Positions 8,724 through 17,453 of a DNA stretch of 34,467 nucleotides are shown here, piece after piece. The translations under genes and the position numbers were made by a program. The stretch covers positions 1 to 34,467 of the forward strand of contig CADBSB010000052.1 in NCBI GenBank assembly GCA_902797235.1, written 5' to 3'. The first letter of the stretch is position 1. The number at the start of each line of letters is the position of its first letter. A model generated the notes under the pieces. That model did not search any database. It was not told the DNA's origin and saw nothing but the letters and a program-made list of their open reading frames with translations. Origin of the DNA: an uncultured Ruminococcus sp. (lineage in GTDB: Bacteria > Bacillota > Clostridia > Oscillospirales > CAG-272).

Positions 8724-10961
8724 ATGGCAAGAAAAAAGAAAATAGAAGAGATCACGGAGCTTCCGGAGGCGGAGATAAAGGATCAGCTTATAGTCGACAC
8801 GCTTGAAACAAACTATATGCCCTACGCAATGAGCGTTATCCTGAGCCGCGCGATACCGGAGATAGACGGCTTCAAGCCCGCGCACAGAAAACTGCTTTAC
8901 ACCATGTATAAAATGGGTCTGCTCGAGGGGGCGAGGACAAAATCCGCAAACGTCTGCGGCGAGACGATGAAGCTCAACCCGCACGGCGACCAGTCCATAT
9001 ACGACACACTCGTCCGTCTCACACGCGCAAACGAAGCGCTGCTCCACCCGTTCATAGATTCAAAGGGATCGTTCGGCAAGCAGTACAGCCGCGACCTCGC
9101 GCCCGCCGCCTCGCGTTATACGGAATGCAAATTAGCGGCGGTGTGCAGAGAGATCGTCGGCGGCATTAACAAGGACGCCGTCGATATGATAGACAACTAC
9201 GACGGATCGATGAAGGAGCCGGCGCTCATGCCCACGGCTTTTCCGAACATACTCGTTTCCGCAAACTCCGGCATCGCCGTCGGTATGGCGACGAATATCT
9301 GCTCGTTCAATTTAGGCGAGGTCTGCGACGGAACGATAGAGCTTTTGAAAAATCCGAAAACATCGCCCGACAGGATGATAGACATAATAAAGGGCCCGGA
9401 TTTCCCGCTCGGCGCACAGCTCGTGTTCGACCGCGAAAAGCTCCGTGCCATATACGAAACGGGGACGGGATCGTTCACGATGCGCTCAAAATACGTATAT
9501 GATAAAGAAAACAACTGCATAGACGTGACCGAGATACCGTACACCACAACTATCGAAAAGATAATAGAGGAGGTCACAAAGGGCGTTTCCGAGGGTAAGA
9601 TCAAGGAGCTGTCCGACGTGCGCGACGAAATAGGCTACGAGGGCTTCCGTCTCACGCTCGATTTGAAGCGCGGCACGGACCCGGAAAAGCTAATGGCAAA
9701 GCTTTTCAAGATAACGTCTTTGCAGGACAGCTTCGCCTGTAACTTCAACGTGATAATCGACAAAAGGCCGGTCGTCTTAGGCGTTAACGACATACTTCTC
9801 GAATGGATTAAATTCAGAATGGAATGCGTAAAGCGCGAGCTGACGTTCGATCTCAACACAAAGCGCGACAAGCTGCATCTGCTTCTCGGTCTCGGCAAGA
9901 TACTGCTTGATATAGACAAAGCCATAGCGATAGTCCGCGGAACGGAAAAAGAAGCGGACGTCGTGCCGAACCTGCAAAAGGCGTTCGACCTGACGGAAAT
10001 TCAGGCGGAATACGTGGCGGAAATAAAGCTCCGTTATTTAAACCGCGAGTATATCTTAAACAGAGTTAAAGAAATATCCGCGCTTCAAAACGAGATTAAG
10101 GACCTTGAGGACACGGTAAAAAGCGACAAGCGCATAAAGGACGTCATAATCAAGCAGCTTACCGAGATAAAAAAGAAATACGGTATGGAAAGAAAGACGG
10201 AGATACTTTATTCATCCGACGATCTGCCGGAATACAAGCCGGACGAGGACGTCGAGAATTTCAACCTTTGCGCCGTGTTCACAAAGCAGGGCTTCTTCAA
10301 GAAGATACCGCTCACGTCCCTGCGCAGCGGCGAAAATCATCTGTTCAAGGACGGGGATTATATCCTCTGCCGCGAAAATTCGGAGAATACGAAATCCGTT
10401 ATATTCTTATCCGATATGGGACAGATGTACCGCGCAAGGCTCGCCGATTTCAAATCCTGCAAGGCGTCCGATTTAGGCGACTATATCCCCGCAAAGCTCG
10501 GCTTTGACGAGGGCGAGAGAGCCGTATATATGAAGGTCGTCGACAACTATAACGACAAGCACAATATGATATACATTTTTGAAAACGGCAAGGGCGTAAA
10601 GATACCTATGTCCGCGTACGAGACGAAGGGCAACAGAAAGAAGCTCACCGGCGCGTATTCGACTAAATCACCGCTCGCCGCGGCGTTCTACGAGGATGAA
10701 CCGTTCAATATAGCGCTCGTCTCCGACGGAAAACGCGCCATACTGTTTTCAACAAAGCTCATACCGGTCAAGCCCACAAGGACCGCGGGCGGCGTAACGC
10801 TGTTCTCGCTGAAAAAGGGACAGAAGATAGCCGCGGCGTTCCGCGAGACGGATTCGCCGTACGAATCCATCGGCAAGTACAGGAAGATAAAGCTTCCCGC
10901 AACGGGCGCCGTGCTTGAAGAATTCGATATAAACGCACAGCAGGTAAAAATGGATATATAG
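8724..10961 (+). CDS. parC: Type II DNA topoisomerase subunit A (topoisomerase IV ParC-like, diverged)
   Basis: The 745-residue protein is the DNA-breaking and rejoining subunit. DGFKPAHRKLLYTMY (residues 48-62) is the winged-helix core. The catalytic tyrosine is Tyr132 in APAASRYTECK, where most relatives read AAMRYTE. The tower and coiled-coil regions follow, with GILGKILLDIDKAI-like sequence near residue 395 and coils to about residue 485. The C-terminal ~240 residues form a degenerate beta-pinwheel without a recognisable GyrA box, which favours a topoisomerase IV-like decatenase over a supercoiling gyrase. The quinolone-determining segment reads NPHGDQSIYD: Gln90 takes the place of the usual serine (GyrA Ser83) and Asp94 is kept. 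It is co-transcribed with the B subunit. The next gene starts 8 bases after its stop. Confidence 0.88.
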   Translation: MARKKKIEEITELPEAEIKDQLIVDTLETNYMPYAMSVILSRAIPEIDGFKPAHRKLLYTMYKMGLLEGARTKSANVCGETMKLNPHGDQSIYDTLVRLTRANEALLHPFIDSKGSFGKQYSRDLAPAASRYTECKLAAVCREIVGGINKDAVDMIDNYDGSMKEPALMPTAFPNILVSANSGIAVGMATNICSFNLGEVCDGTIELLKNPKTSPDRMIDIIKGPDFPLGAQLVFDREKLRAIYETGTGSFTMRSKYVYDKENNCIDVTEIPYTTTIEKIIEEVTKGVSEGKIKELSDVRDEIGYEGFRLTLDLKRGTDPEKLMAKLFKITSLQDSFACNFNVIIDKRPVVLGVNDILLEWIKFRMECVKRELTFDLNTKRDKLHLLLGLGKILLDIDKAIAIVRGTEKEADVVPNLQKAFDLTEIQAEYVAEIKLRYLNREYILNRVKEISALQNEIKDLEDTVKSDKRIKDVIIKQLTEIKKKYGMERKTEILYSSDDLPEYKPDEDVENFNLCAVFTKQGFFKKIPLTSLRSGENHLFKDGDYILCRENSENTKSVIFLSDMGQMYRARLADFKSCKASDLGDYIPAKLGFDEGERAVYMKVVDNYNDKHNMIYIFENGKGVKIPMSAYETKGNRKKLTGAYSTKSPLAAAFYEDEPFNIALVSDGKRAILFSTKLIPVKPTRTAGGVTLFSLKKGQKIAAAFRETDSPYESIGKYRKIKLPATGAVLEEFDINAQQVKMDI

Positions 10962-10969
10962 GGGGAAAA

Positions 10970-11545
10970 ATGAAAAGCAAGGCCGAATTTATAAAAAAAG
11001 CAGCCGTAACGGTAATACTTCTGACTGTTTTTATGACGTCGTTCGCGTTCGGCGTGTCCGAGAACTACACCACGGAAAACGACCCTCTCGTGTCCCTGTC
11101 GTACATAAACGGAGTGCTCACGCCCGCGTTTGAAGCGTACGTTGACGAAAAGGTCAAAAACGTGTCCGCGGACGAGGTGGCGGCGGCTCTCATGAACAAC
11201 GACAGCTTTAAGGAGTACGTCGCGTCCCTTATCGCGTCGCAGACGCACGGCGGCGTTTCCGGCTCGTCCGACGGCGAGCAGTTCAAGACAGTGGAGCTTG
11301 CCGCGGGCAAAAAGATAAAGGCAAACGGCAAGTGCGAGGTCATAGTCCGCAAGGGGCAGGCGGCGGCGTACTGCCGGACCGAGGGCGCGGTAAAGGATAT
11401 ATCCGCCGGCAAAACGCTCAAAAACGGCGACGCGGCGGTCTTAGGCAACCTGATAGAGATCTCATACGCGGGTGATTCGGGCATTATATCCCTTCTCACC
11501 CCGACGGAAATACTTATAAGAGGAGAGTTCATTGTCGGTGAGTAA
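10970..11545 (+). CDS. Exported hypothetical protein preceding SpoIID
   Basis: This 191-residue protein has a charged N-terminus and a hydrophobic signal or anchor segment (about residues 10-28, AAVTVILLTVFMTSFAFGV). A helical stretch follows (about 45-90, LTPAFEAYVDEKVKNVSADE). A Gly/Ser-rich hinge leads to a compact beta-rich end (about 105-190) with VELAAGKKIKANGKCEVIVR and TLKNGDAAVLGNLIEISYAG. I do not recognise a named domain. It starts 8 bases after the topoisomerase stop behind GGGGGA, and its last 14 bases overlap the SpoIID-like gene, so it very likely works with that protein outside the cell or in the forespore envelope. That role is inferred only from position. Confidence 0.75.
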   Translation: MKSKAEFIKKAAVTVILLTVFMTSFAFGVSENYTTENDPLVSLSYINGVLTPAFEAYVDEKVKNVSADEVAAALMNNDSFKEYVASLIASQTHGGVSGSSDGEQFKTVELAAGKKIKANGKCEVIVRKGQAAAYCRTEGAVKDISAGKTLKNGDAAVLGNLIEISYAGDSGIISLLTPTEILIRGEFIVGE

Positions 11546-13601
11546 CAAGAAGAAAAGCGGCGGACAGAACAAGACGGTGATGATAGTCGTCCGTGTTATC
11601 TGTATAGCGCTCGCCCTGCTTATGCTGGGCGGTGTTATAGCCGCGGCCATCATGTCTGCGCAGGCGGCCGGTTTGGAGGAGCAAAACGAACCCGAATCAG
11701 GCGCCGGGACGACAGACGAACAAACAAGCGATTCGGAATCGGTCGATTCCGAATCGACCGACAGTGAATCATCCGATGCCGAGTCGACGGACGACGGATC
11801 GTCTGACGAGACCACGACCGATCCTGAGCAGCCGGACGATCCGGCGGATTACGTCATATTCGGCGAAACCGATTATATCATGCGCGTGGGGCTTTATTTC
11901 CGCGACGACACGCGCGACAGCCAGCACGTCAGAGTTCATAAGGGCGCGCCGGGCTACAAGCTGTACAGAACGACGACGGATAACGAGCTGTTTTACATCT
12001 GGACGCTCTATAATAACGACGTAGCGGTGTCGGAGACGGGAAATTTAAGAAAATCGTCGGGCTCCGATTACTACTATTACGCGTCGTCCTCAAATACCGC
12101 AGCGGGCGGCTACCATTTGCAGATAAAGGGCGGATACGAAACGAGAAAACGGGCGGAAAAAGCGCTTGAAGAATTCAAAGCCGCGTCAACTCAGCTTGAA
12201 ATACCCGTTTACGCGGCGTATATAGAGGGCAGATATTATATAAGGCTCGGCGCCTATACGTCGACGACGCAGGCGGAATCCGAGCGCGCGGTAATCGAGG
12301 AGACGATACACGCGGAATGTACCGTCACGTCGCCGACGGACACGTCTGTAACGATACTCGACTATAAGACCGCCGAGGTGCTTTTCGATTTCGATATGGG
12401 AGAGCAGAAATACGGTCTCGGATTATACAGCCTCGATTACAACGGGGAAAAGGACTACGTAAAAACGTTCAAAGGATATTATTACGACGGCGTTTTCGAA
12501 TTCAGAAGATATAAAAGCTCCGACGCTAACGGCGTTGCGATGATACTTATATCCGAGCTTGAAACGTACGTTACGTGCGTCGTCCCGTGGGAGATTTACA
12601 GTACGTGGCCCGTTGAGACGATGAAGGCGTTTGCGATTTGTGCAAGGACCTTCGCGATAGCCAACAGCCACGAGAGGGCAAAGCATAAATCGTACTTCTG
12701 CGACGTGTGCGATTCAGCCGACTGTCAGTGCTGCTTCGGCTTCGGGCGCGTCAATCAGAACGTCATAGACGCCGTAAACGGCACGGAGGGGCAGATCCTC
12801 CTCTGTGACGGCGAGACGATAACGACTTATTATACCGACTTAGGCGGCGGCAGTATGGCGGCGGCTCACGAGGTATGGAACATGGATAAGCGGAAATACC
12901 TCATAGGGCAGATGACGCCGTGGGAGGACCTGACCGCCACAAAATACGGTTACTGGGAATTCACCGCCACGCCGACGGAGGTCTTGCAGAAGGCACGCGA
13001 CGCGGGTTACACAACGCTTAAAGGCGCCATCGCGGATATAAAGATAAACCGCCTGTGTGAGAATTCAACGTACGTTTATTCCGTTACGATAACCGATACG
13101 TACGGCACGAGCGTCACGATAAACAGGACCAGAAACGTCCGCGGAGCGCTCTCCGGCCTTATGTACGCCGCAAACTTTGTTATAGAGCATAACGGCAAAA
13201 TAGAGGACGGCGTAAACAGCAACCTCAAAGAGGTGATTTCCGGCGTCTATGTCATGACGTCGGACGGCATAAAGATGATAGACGGCGACCAGAGGATAAA
13301 CGTGGTGACAGACAGCGGGCTTAAACAGCAGTACCTGCCGGAGCGGATCACCGTCAAGACCTCGACGTCGCTCGTGTCCCAGACCGTGCTCATAAAAACG
13401 AGCGAGATAATAGGCGGCGGCACGTCCGGCGGCTCCTCGTCCGATTTCAAATTCATCGGTCACGGCAACGGCCACGGCGTCGGCGCGAGCCAGTGGGGCT
13501 GTAAGGATTTAGGCGACCTCGGCTACACGTACGACCAGATCTTATACACGTATTACCCCTATACGGAGTTAGCACAGTATAAAGATTATTTGAGCTATTA
13601 A
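11532..13601 (+). CDS. spoIID: SpoIID-like peptidoglycan lytic transglycosylase with SPOR-like region
   Basis: SpoIID proteins cut glycan strands stripped of stem peptides; in sporulation this drives forespore engulfment. This 689-residue version has a membrane segment (about residues 15-37) and an acidic Ser/Asp/Glu linker (about 48-102). A SPOR-like repeat region follows (about 115-275; GGYHLQIKGGYETRKRAEK and YYIRLGAYTSTTQAESE). The SpoIID domain (about 335-685) has the catalytic glutamate in CVVPWEIYSTWPVETMKAFA, a cysteine cluster CDVCDSADCQCC that probably binds zinc, and the terminal GHGNGHGVGASQWG. The start is TTG at 11532 with AGGAG six bases upstream; GTG at 11538 is the alternative. 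It overlaps the upstream gene by 14 bases. With its long linker and SPOR-like region it may be a SpoIID/LytB paralogue rather than the engulfment enzyme itself. Confidence 0.88.
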   Translation: MSVSNKKKSGGQNKTVMIVVRVICIALALLMLGGVIAAAIMSAQAAGLEEQNEPESGAGTTDEQTSDSESVDSESTDSESSDAESTDDGSSDETTTDPEQPDDPADYVIFGETDYIMRVGLYFRDDTRDSQHVRVHKGAPGYKLYRTTTDNELFYIWTLYNNDVAVSETGNLRKSSGSDYYYYASSSNTAAGGYHLQIKGGYETRKRAEKALEEFKAASTQLEIPVYAAYIEGRYYIRLGAYTSTTQAESERAVIEETIHAECTVTSPTDTSVTILDYKTAEVLFDFDMGEQKYGLGLYSLDYNGEKDYVKTFKGYYYDGVFEFRRYKSSDANGVAMILISELETYVTCVVPWEIYSTWPVETMKAFAICARTFAIANSHERAKHKSYFCDVCDSADCQCCFGFGRVNQNVIDAVNGTEGQILLCDGETITTYYTDLGGGSMAAAHEVWNMDKRKYLIGQMTPWEDLTATKYGYWEFTATPTEVLQKARDAGYTTLKGAIADIKINRLCENSTYVYSVTITDTYGTSVTINRTRNVRGALSGLMYAANFVIEHNGKIEDGVNSNLKEVISGVYVMTSDGIKMIDGDQRINVVTDSGLKQQYLPERITVKTSTSLVSQTVLIKTSEIIGGGTSGGSSSDFKFIGHGNGHGVGASQWGCKDLGDLGYTYDQILYTYYPYTELAQYKDYLSY

Positions 13602-13602
13602 C

Positions 13603-14118
13603 ATGAACATGGAAAAAATGACCGACAGTATCGAGACACAACGCCTCGTTCTGTTCCCGTATACGAAAGAAAATCTGTCGCTTTTCAATTCGGATATCGC
13701 GGCATTTGAGCGCGAATACGGCGTTATATATCAGGGTGAGGAGCTTGATTATCTGTTGACGGATTTTCTTAAAAGGCTTGAAAAAGAGATAGAGGAAGAC
13801 GAAAAGAATTATCTTTTCTTTACCGAATTTCTTTTGGTTTTAAAGGAAACCGACCGTATAATCGGATCGATCGACTATAAATACGCGCCGAAGGACGGCG
13901 TGACGGAGGTCGGCTACGGTATGAACAAATCGTACGAGGGACACGGCTATATGACGGAGGCGCTGACCGCGTTTTTGAAGTTCGGGCGCGAGCGCGGCAT
14001 AAAGACAGTCCGCGCGGATACGCTTGCCGATAATATAAAATCGCAGAACGTACTGAAACGGTGCGGCTTCCGGTTTTTATACGAGGACAAAAATCTTTGG
14101 TGGGAAATAAACCTTTAA
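13603..14118 (+). CDS. GNAT N-acetyltransferase, RimJ/RimL type
   Basis: The 171-residue protein has the RimL-type order: an opening ETQRLVLFPYTKENLSLF strand, an acetyl-CoA motif region EVGYGMNKSYEGHGYMTEAL (about 107-126) and the closing ADNIKSQNVLKRCGF (about 147-161). Such enzymes move an acetyl group from acetyl-CoA to an amine, often a protein N-terminus or a small molecule; the substrate here is unknown. The first ATG is one base after the spoIID stop with a weak ribosome site. ATGs at 13612 and 13618 are possible starts, the last being preceded by GGAAAA. It sits between SpoIID and the ADP-ribosylglycohydrolase-like gene with no room for a promoter, so it belongs to the same transcript. 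Confidence 0.85.
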   Translation: MNMEKMTDSIETQRLVLFPYTKENLSLFNSDIAAFEREYGVIYQGEELDYLLTDFLKRLEKEIEEDEKNYLFFTEFLLVLKETDRIIGSIDYKYAPKDGVTEVGYGMNKSYEGHGYMTEALTAFLKFGRERGIKTVRADTLADNIKSQNVLKRCGFRFLYEDKNLWWEINL

Positions 14119-14132
14119 CGGAGGACGGATCT

Positions 14133-15890
14133 ATGGATGAAAAGACTTTATACGACAAAATTTACGCCTGCTGGCTCGGCAAGAACATAGGCGGCACGCT
14201 CGGCGGCCCGGTCGAGGGCAGGATGCAGGCGCTCGATCTTACGTGGTACCCCGTGCTGTCCGAGAACGGCGCGCTTCCGAACGACGACCTCGATCTTCAG
14301 CTCGTCAACCTGCACGTACTGCAAAACAGAGGGGCTGATATTTCCGCCGACGATATAGCGGAAGCCTGGCGGGAGCACGTGTTTTTCCCGTTCGACGAGT
14401 ACGGGTACGCGGCGACCAATATGCGCATGGGCTTCAAGCCCCCGTTTTCCGGCAAATTCGATAACGTGTTCACGGACTGCATGGGCTCTCCGATCCGCTC
14501 CGAGATATGGGCGGCGGTCGCCGCGGGCGATCCGGAATTAGCCGCGGCTCTCGCCGTGCGCGACGCGGTTGTAGACCACGCCGGCGGCGAAGGGGTGAAC
14601 GGCGAGATATTCAACGCCGCGCTGCAGGCGAAGGCTTACGGATGCTGCGATAAAGAAGTCCTCGTCGAATCTGCGCTCGCCTGCATTCCCGCGGAGTCAA
14701 AGGTCTATAAAGCCGTCGCTTACGCTTTACAGCTTTACCGCGAGGGCAAACCGCTTTCCGAGACGAGGGAGCTTGTGCTCGGCAAGTACGGCTCGCCGAA
14801 CTTCACGTTCGCGCCGCAGAATATCGCCTTCGGCGTATGCGGCATACTTTACGGCAAGGATTTCGAGGACGCGATATTAAAGACCGTCAATTTAGGCTAC
14901 GACACGGACTGCACGGTCGCGACAGCCGCCGCCACGCTCGGCATAATGTACGGCACCTCGTACATACCGGAAAAGTGGAGCAGGCCGATAGGCGAAAACA
15001 TAACGGTCTCCGCAATGATAAAGGGGCTCGACGCACCGAAGGATCTTGACGAACTTACGAAAGAGTGCATAAGACTGCACAATATGTTCAAGTACGCCGA
15101 CAGGGAAGCGATAATCGCCTCAACTCCGTCGCGTACGGACGCGGATTATCAGAAGTACGTAATAACGTCAAGTGAAAAGGACGGCGTTTACGCGACGCTG
15201 CGTTATATTACCGACCCCATGTGCGCGCCCGATTACGACTGCCGCGTGAGCTTTGAGATAAAAAACAACAGCAAATGGCCGTGGAAAATAAAAGCCGATT
15301 TGATCTGCCCGGACGGATTTTACTGCGACGGTATAAATGAGCTATGTATAGAGCCGGACACGTCAGAAACCGCGGAATTTACCGTAAAAGCGTCAAAAAT
15401 GCCCGATTTAAGATACAATAAGATATGTATCAGATTGCAGAGGATAAACGACGGCGCGACCTGGACGGAATACAGACTTCCGTTCACGGTCCTGCGCCCG
15501 AACGTGTGGTATATAAACGGTGAAAAGCAGTACGAGGCGGGCTGTAACGTAACGCTTAAAGGCGAGGCGGCGGAGCACGTGTGCGAGGCCACGCTTTACG
15601 CGCCGCAAAGCCGCAAAACCGAACTTATATGCAACGGCGAGCGCCCGATAAAGCTTGAAACGGACGGTAAAACGCTGTTTGAATCCGAAACCGGACTTCA
15701 TCTGCCCGCGTACCACAGGGCTCCGCGTGAACAGAAGGCGTTTATGACGTTAGAGCGGGGAGAACATAAAATAAAGGTTACGGTCAAAAACAACGGCAAA
15801 GCCCCGGTCTTCACGTTTACGTACAACGCGACGAACGAGGTATCGGAGCCCGGCAGCTTTTATATGTATACGGACGTCATTTTAAAATAA
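14133..15890 (+). CDS. ADP-ribosylglycohydrolase-family protein with C-terminal beta-rich extension
   Basis: The first ~330 residues are an ARH/DraG-type fold: GKNIGGTLGGPVEGR (residues 16-30), PNDDLDLQL (49-57, the first metal-binding acidic cluster), DHAGGEGVNGEIFNA (about 148-162) and GYDTDCTVATAAATLG (about 253-268, second metal cluster). Members hydrolyse N- or O-glycosidic bonds to ADP-ribose or related nucleosides using two Mg ions. The acidic cluster reads NDDLD instead of the TDDT seen in mono-ADP-ribosylhydrolases, so the substrate may differ. Residues ~345-585 form a beta-rich extension without catalytic motifs that I recognise, resembling one or two Ig-like modules. No signal peptide is present. 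I start it at 14133 because GGAGGA lies 7 bases before that ATG; upstream in-frame codons overlap the acetyltransferase gene. Confidence 0.8.
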   Translation: MDEKTLYDKIYACWLGKNIGGTLGGPVEGRMQALDLTWYPVLSENGALPNDDLDLQLVNLHVLQNRGADISADDIAEAWREHVFFPFDEYGYAATNMRMGFKPPFSGKFDNVFTDCMGSPIRSEIWAAVAAGDPELAAALAVRDAVVDHAGGEGVNGEIFNAALQAKAYGCCDKEVLVESALACIPAESKVYKAVAYALQLYREGKPLSETRELVLGKYGSPNFTFAPQNIAFGVCGILYGKDFEDAILKTVNLGYDTDCTVATAAATLGIMYGTSYIPEKWSRPIGENITVSAMIKGLDAPKDLDELTKECIRLHNMFKYADREAIIASTPSRTDADYQKYVITSSEKDGVYATLRYITDPMCAPDYDCRVSFEIKNNSKWPWKIKADLICPDGFYCDGINELCIEPDTSETAEFTVKASKMPDLRYNKICIRLQRINDGATWTEYRLPFTVLRPNVWYINGEKQYEAGCNVTLKGEAAEHVCEATLYAPQSRKTELICNGERPIKLETDGKTLFESETGLHLPAYHRAPREQKAFMTLERGEHKIKVTVKNNGKAPVFTFTYNATNEVSEPGSFYMYTDVILK

Positions 15891-15921
15891 TAAAAGTTGA
15901 TAAGACTTAAAGAGGCACACT

Positions 15922-17388
15922 ATGATTTCACTTTTAATTTCACTTGCAGTACTTGTCGCGGGATATTTTCTGTACGGCAGAGTAACGGAAAAGGTTTTCT
16001 CACCTGACGACAGACAGACGCCGGCCGTCAGGATAAACGACGGCGTCGACTACGTTCCAATGAAAACGTGGAAAGCGTTTCTCGTCCAGCTTCTGAACAT
16101 CGCCGGCACCGGTCCGATATTCGGCGCGCTCATGGGCGCGGTATTCGGTCCCGTCGTGTTTTTGTGGATAGTTTTCGGCTCCATTTTAGGCGGCGCCGTA
16201 CACGATTATTTCAGCGGAATGATCAGCTCGCGCCATAACGGAGCTTCTATCGCGGAGCTTTCCGGCACGTATCTCGGCAAGGTCATAAAATGGGCGATGC
16301 GCATTTTCTCCGTCGTGCTCCTCGTGCTCTGCGGCACGGTCTTCGTAACGAGCCCGGCGGGACTGTTGAACAAACTGACGCCCGACTGGATGAACGGCAC
16401 GTTCTGGGCGATCATAATCCTCGCGTACTACCTGCTTGCAACGCTTTTGCCGATAGATAAGCTGATAGGCAGACTTTACCCCGTTTTCGGCGTACTGCTC
16501 ATAGTTATGGCGTGCGCCGTCATCGGCGGCATACTGTTTTCGGGCGGAAAGTTCACTATCCCGGAGATTTCGCTTAAAGACCTTCATCCCGACGGAACGC
16601 CCGTATGGCCGTTTATGTTCGTAACCGTCGCGTGCGGCGCGGTATCGGGCTTCCACGCCACGCAGTCGCCAATGATCGCAAAGTGCATAAAATCGGAAAA
16701 GGAAGGCAGAAAAGTATTCTACGGCGCCATGATCTGCGAATCCGTCATAGCCCTCGTCTGGGCGGCGGCCGGCGTCGCGTTCTACGGCACGACAGAGCTT
16801 TTGCACGACGCGCTTGCAAGCGGAGCGTCAAACGTCGTTTATGAGATATCAACGGGCGTCCTCGGCACGTTCGGCGGCATACTCGCCGTCGTCGGCGTCA
16901 TCATCTGCCCGATAACCTCGGGCGATACGGCGTTCCGATCCGCAAGACTTATACTCGCGGAGACGTTCAAGCTCGATCAGAAGAAGATAAGGAACAGACT
17001 TATAATAACTGTCCCGCTCCTCGTGATCGGCGGCCTGCTCACCTGGTTCGCCATCGCAAACGACAAGGGCTTCCAGATCATTTGGAGATATTTTTCATGG
17101 AGCAATCAGACGCTCGCCATGATAGCGCTTTGGGTCGCAACGTCGTATCTGATACAGAAAGGGAAATACCGTTTCGGCTCGCTTCTTACGGCTCTGCCCG
17201 CGTCCTTCATGTCGGCGGTCAGCCTTACGTATATAATGATGGCTGACGAGGGCTTCAAGCTCGGCAAAAACGTGGCGTATATCTCCGGCACCATATTCGC
17301 GGTATTGCTTTTCGCCACTTATTTAGTATTCCTCATAAGAGAACAGAAGCTTAAAAAAGAACGGTTGGCTGATAATATAACGTCGTAA
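15922..17388 (+). CDS. cstA: CstA-family carbon starvation transporter (pyruvate or peptide uptake)
   Basis: This 488-residue polytopic membrane protein has about a dozen hydrophobic segments. The CstA signatures are clear: NIAGTGPIFGALMGAVFGPV (about 59-78), GSILGGAVHDYFSGMISSRH (about 91-110), SGFHATQSPMIAKCI (about 242-256), ICPITSGDTAFRSARL (about 326-341) and FSWSNQTLAMIALW (about 392-405). E. coli CstA and BtsT take up peptides or pyruvate by cation symport. This is the short Gram-positive form, lacking the ~200 extra residues of the enterobacterial proteins. It starts 31 bases after the ADP-ribosylglycohydrolase-like gene behind AGAGG. A long hairpin follows its stop, so it probably closes the transcript. 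Confidence 0.9.
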   Translation: MISLLISLAVLVAGYFLYGRVTEKVFSPDDRQTPAVRINDGVDYVPMKTWKAFLVQLLNIAGTGPIFGALMGAVFGPVVFLWIVFGSILGGAVHDYFSGMISSRHNGASIAELSGTYLGKVIKWAMRIFSVVLLVLCGTVFVTSPAGLLNKLTPDWMNGTFWAIIILAYYLLATLLPIDKLIGRLYPVFGVLLIVMACAVIGGILFSGGKFTIPEISLKDLHPDGTPVWPFMFVTVACGAVSGFHATQSPMIAKCIKSEKEGRKVFYGAMICESVIALVWAAAGVAFYGTTELLHDALASGASNVVYEISTGVLGTFGGILAVVGVIICPITSGDTAFRSARLILAETFKLDQKKIRNRLIITVPLLVIGGLLTWFAIANDKGFQIIWRYFSWSNQTLAMIALWVATSYLIQKGKYRFGSLLTALPASFMSAVSLTYIMMADEGFKLGKNVAYISGTIFAVLLFATYLVFLIREQKLKKERLADNITS

Positions 17389-17395
17389 ATAAAAA

Positions 17396-17432
17396 TTCGG
17401 CAGATTTTTGAAATTTCATAAAATCTGCCGAA
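17396..17432. terminator. Long hairpin after the cstA gene
   Basis: TTCGGCAGATTTT (17396-17408) pairs perfectly with AAAATCTGCCGAA (17420-17432) around an 11-base loop. The clean T-run is on the minus-strand side (17391-17395), while the plus side continues AAACGGTTTT. It probably ends or attenuates the cstA transcript, and some reading into the next operon is likely because no promoter is visible before 17454. Confidence 0.65.
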
Positions 17433-17453
17433 AAACGGTTTTAGGGGGACTGT

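Noticed and set aside
7878..9047. A 389-codon open frame on the minus strand spanning both topoisomerase genes
   Set aside because: It lies antisense to two well-conserved proteins, its translation is low in recognisable motifs, and it has no ribosome site; it follows from the codon bias of the real genes.
11700..11830. Repeats and a perfect inverted repeat (CGGAATCG/CGATTCCG) resembling a regulatory hairpin
   Set aside because: They arise from the repeated Ser-Glu-Ser-Asp codons of the SpoIID linker inside the coding region.
14061..14132. Longer N-terminus for the ADP-ribosylglycohydrolase-like protein
   Set aside because: The extra 24 codons overlap the acetyltransferase gene, and the ATG at 14133 has a strong ribosome site and the family's usual beginning.
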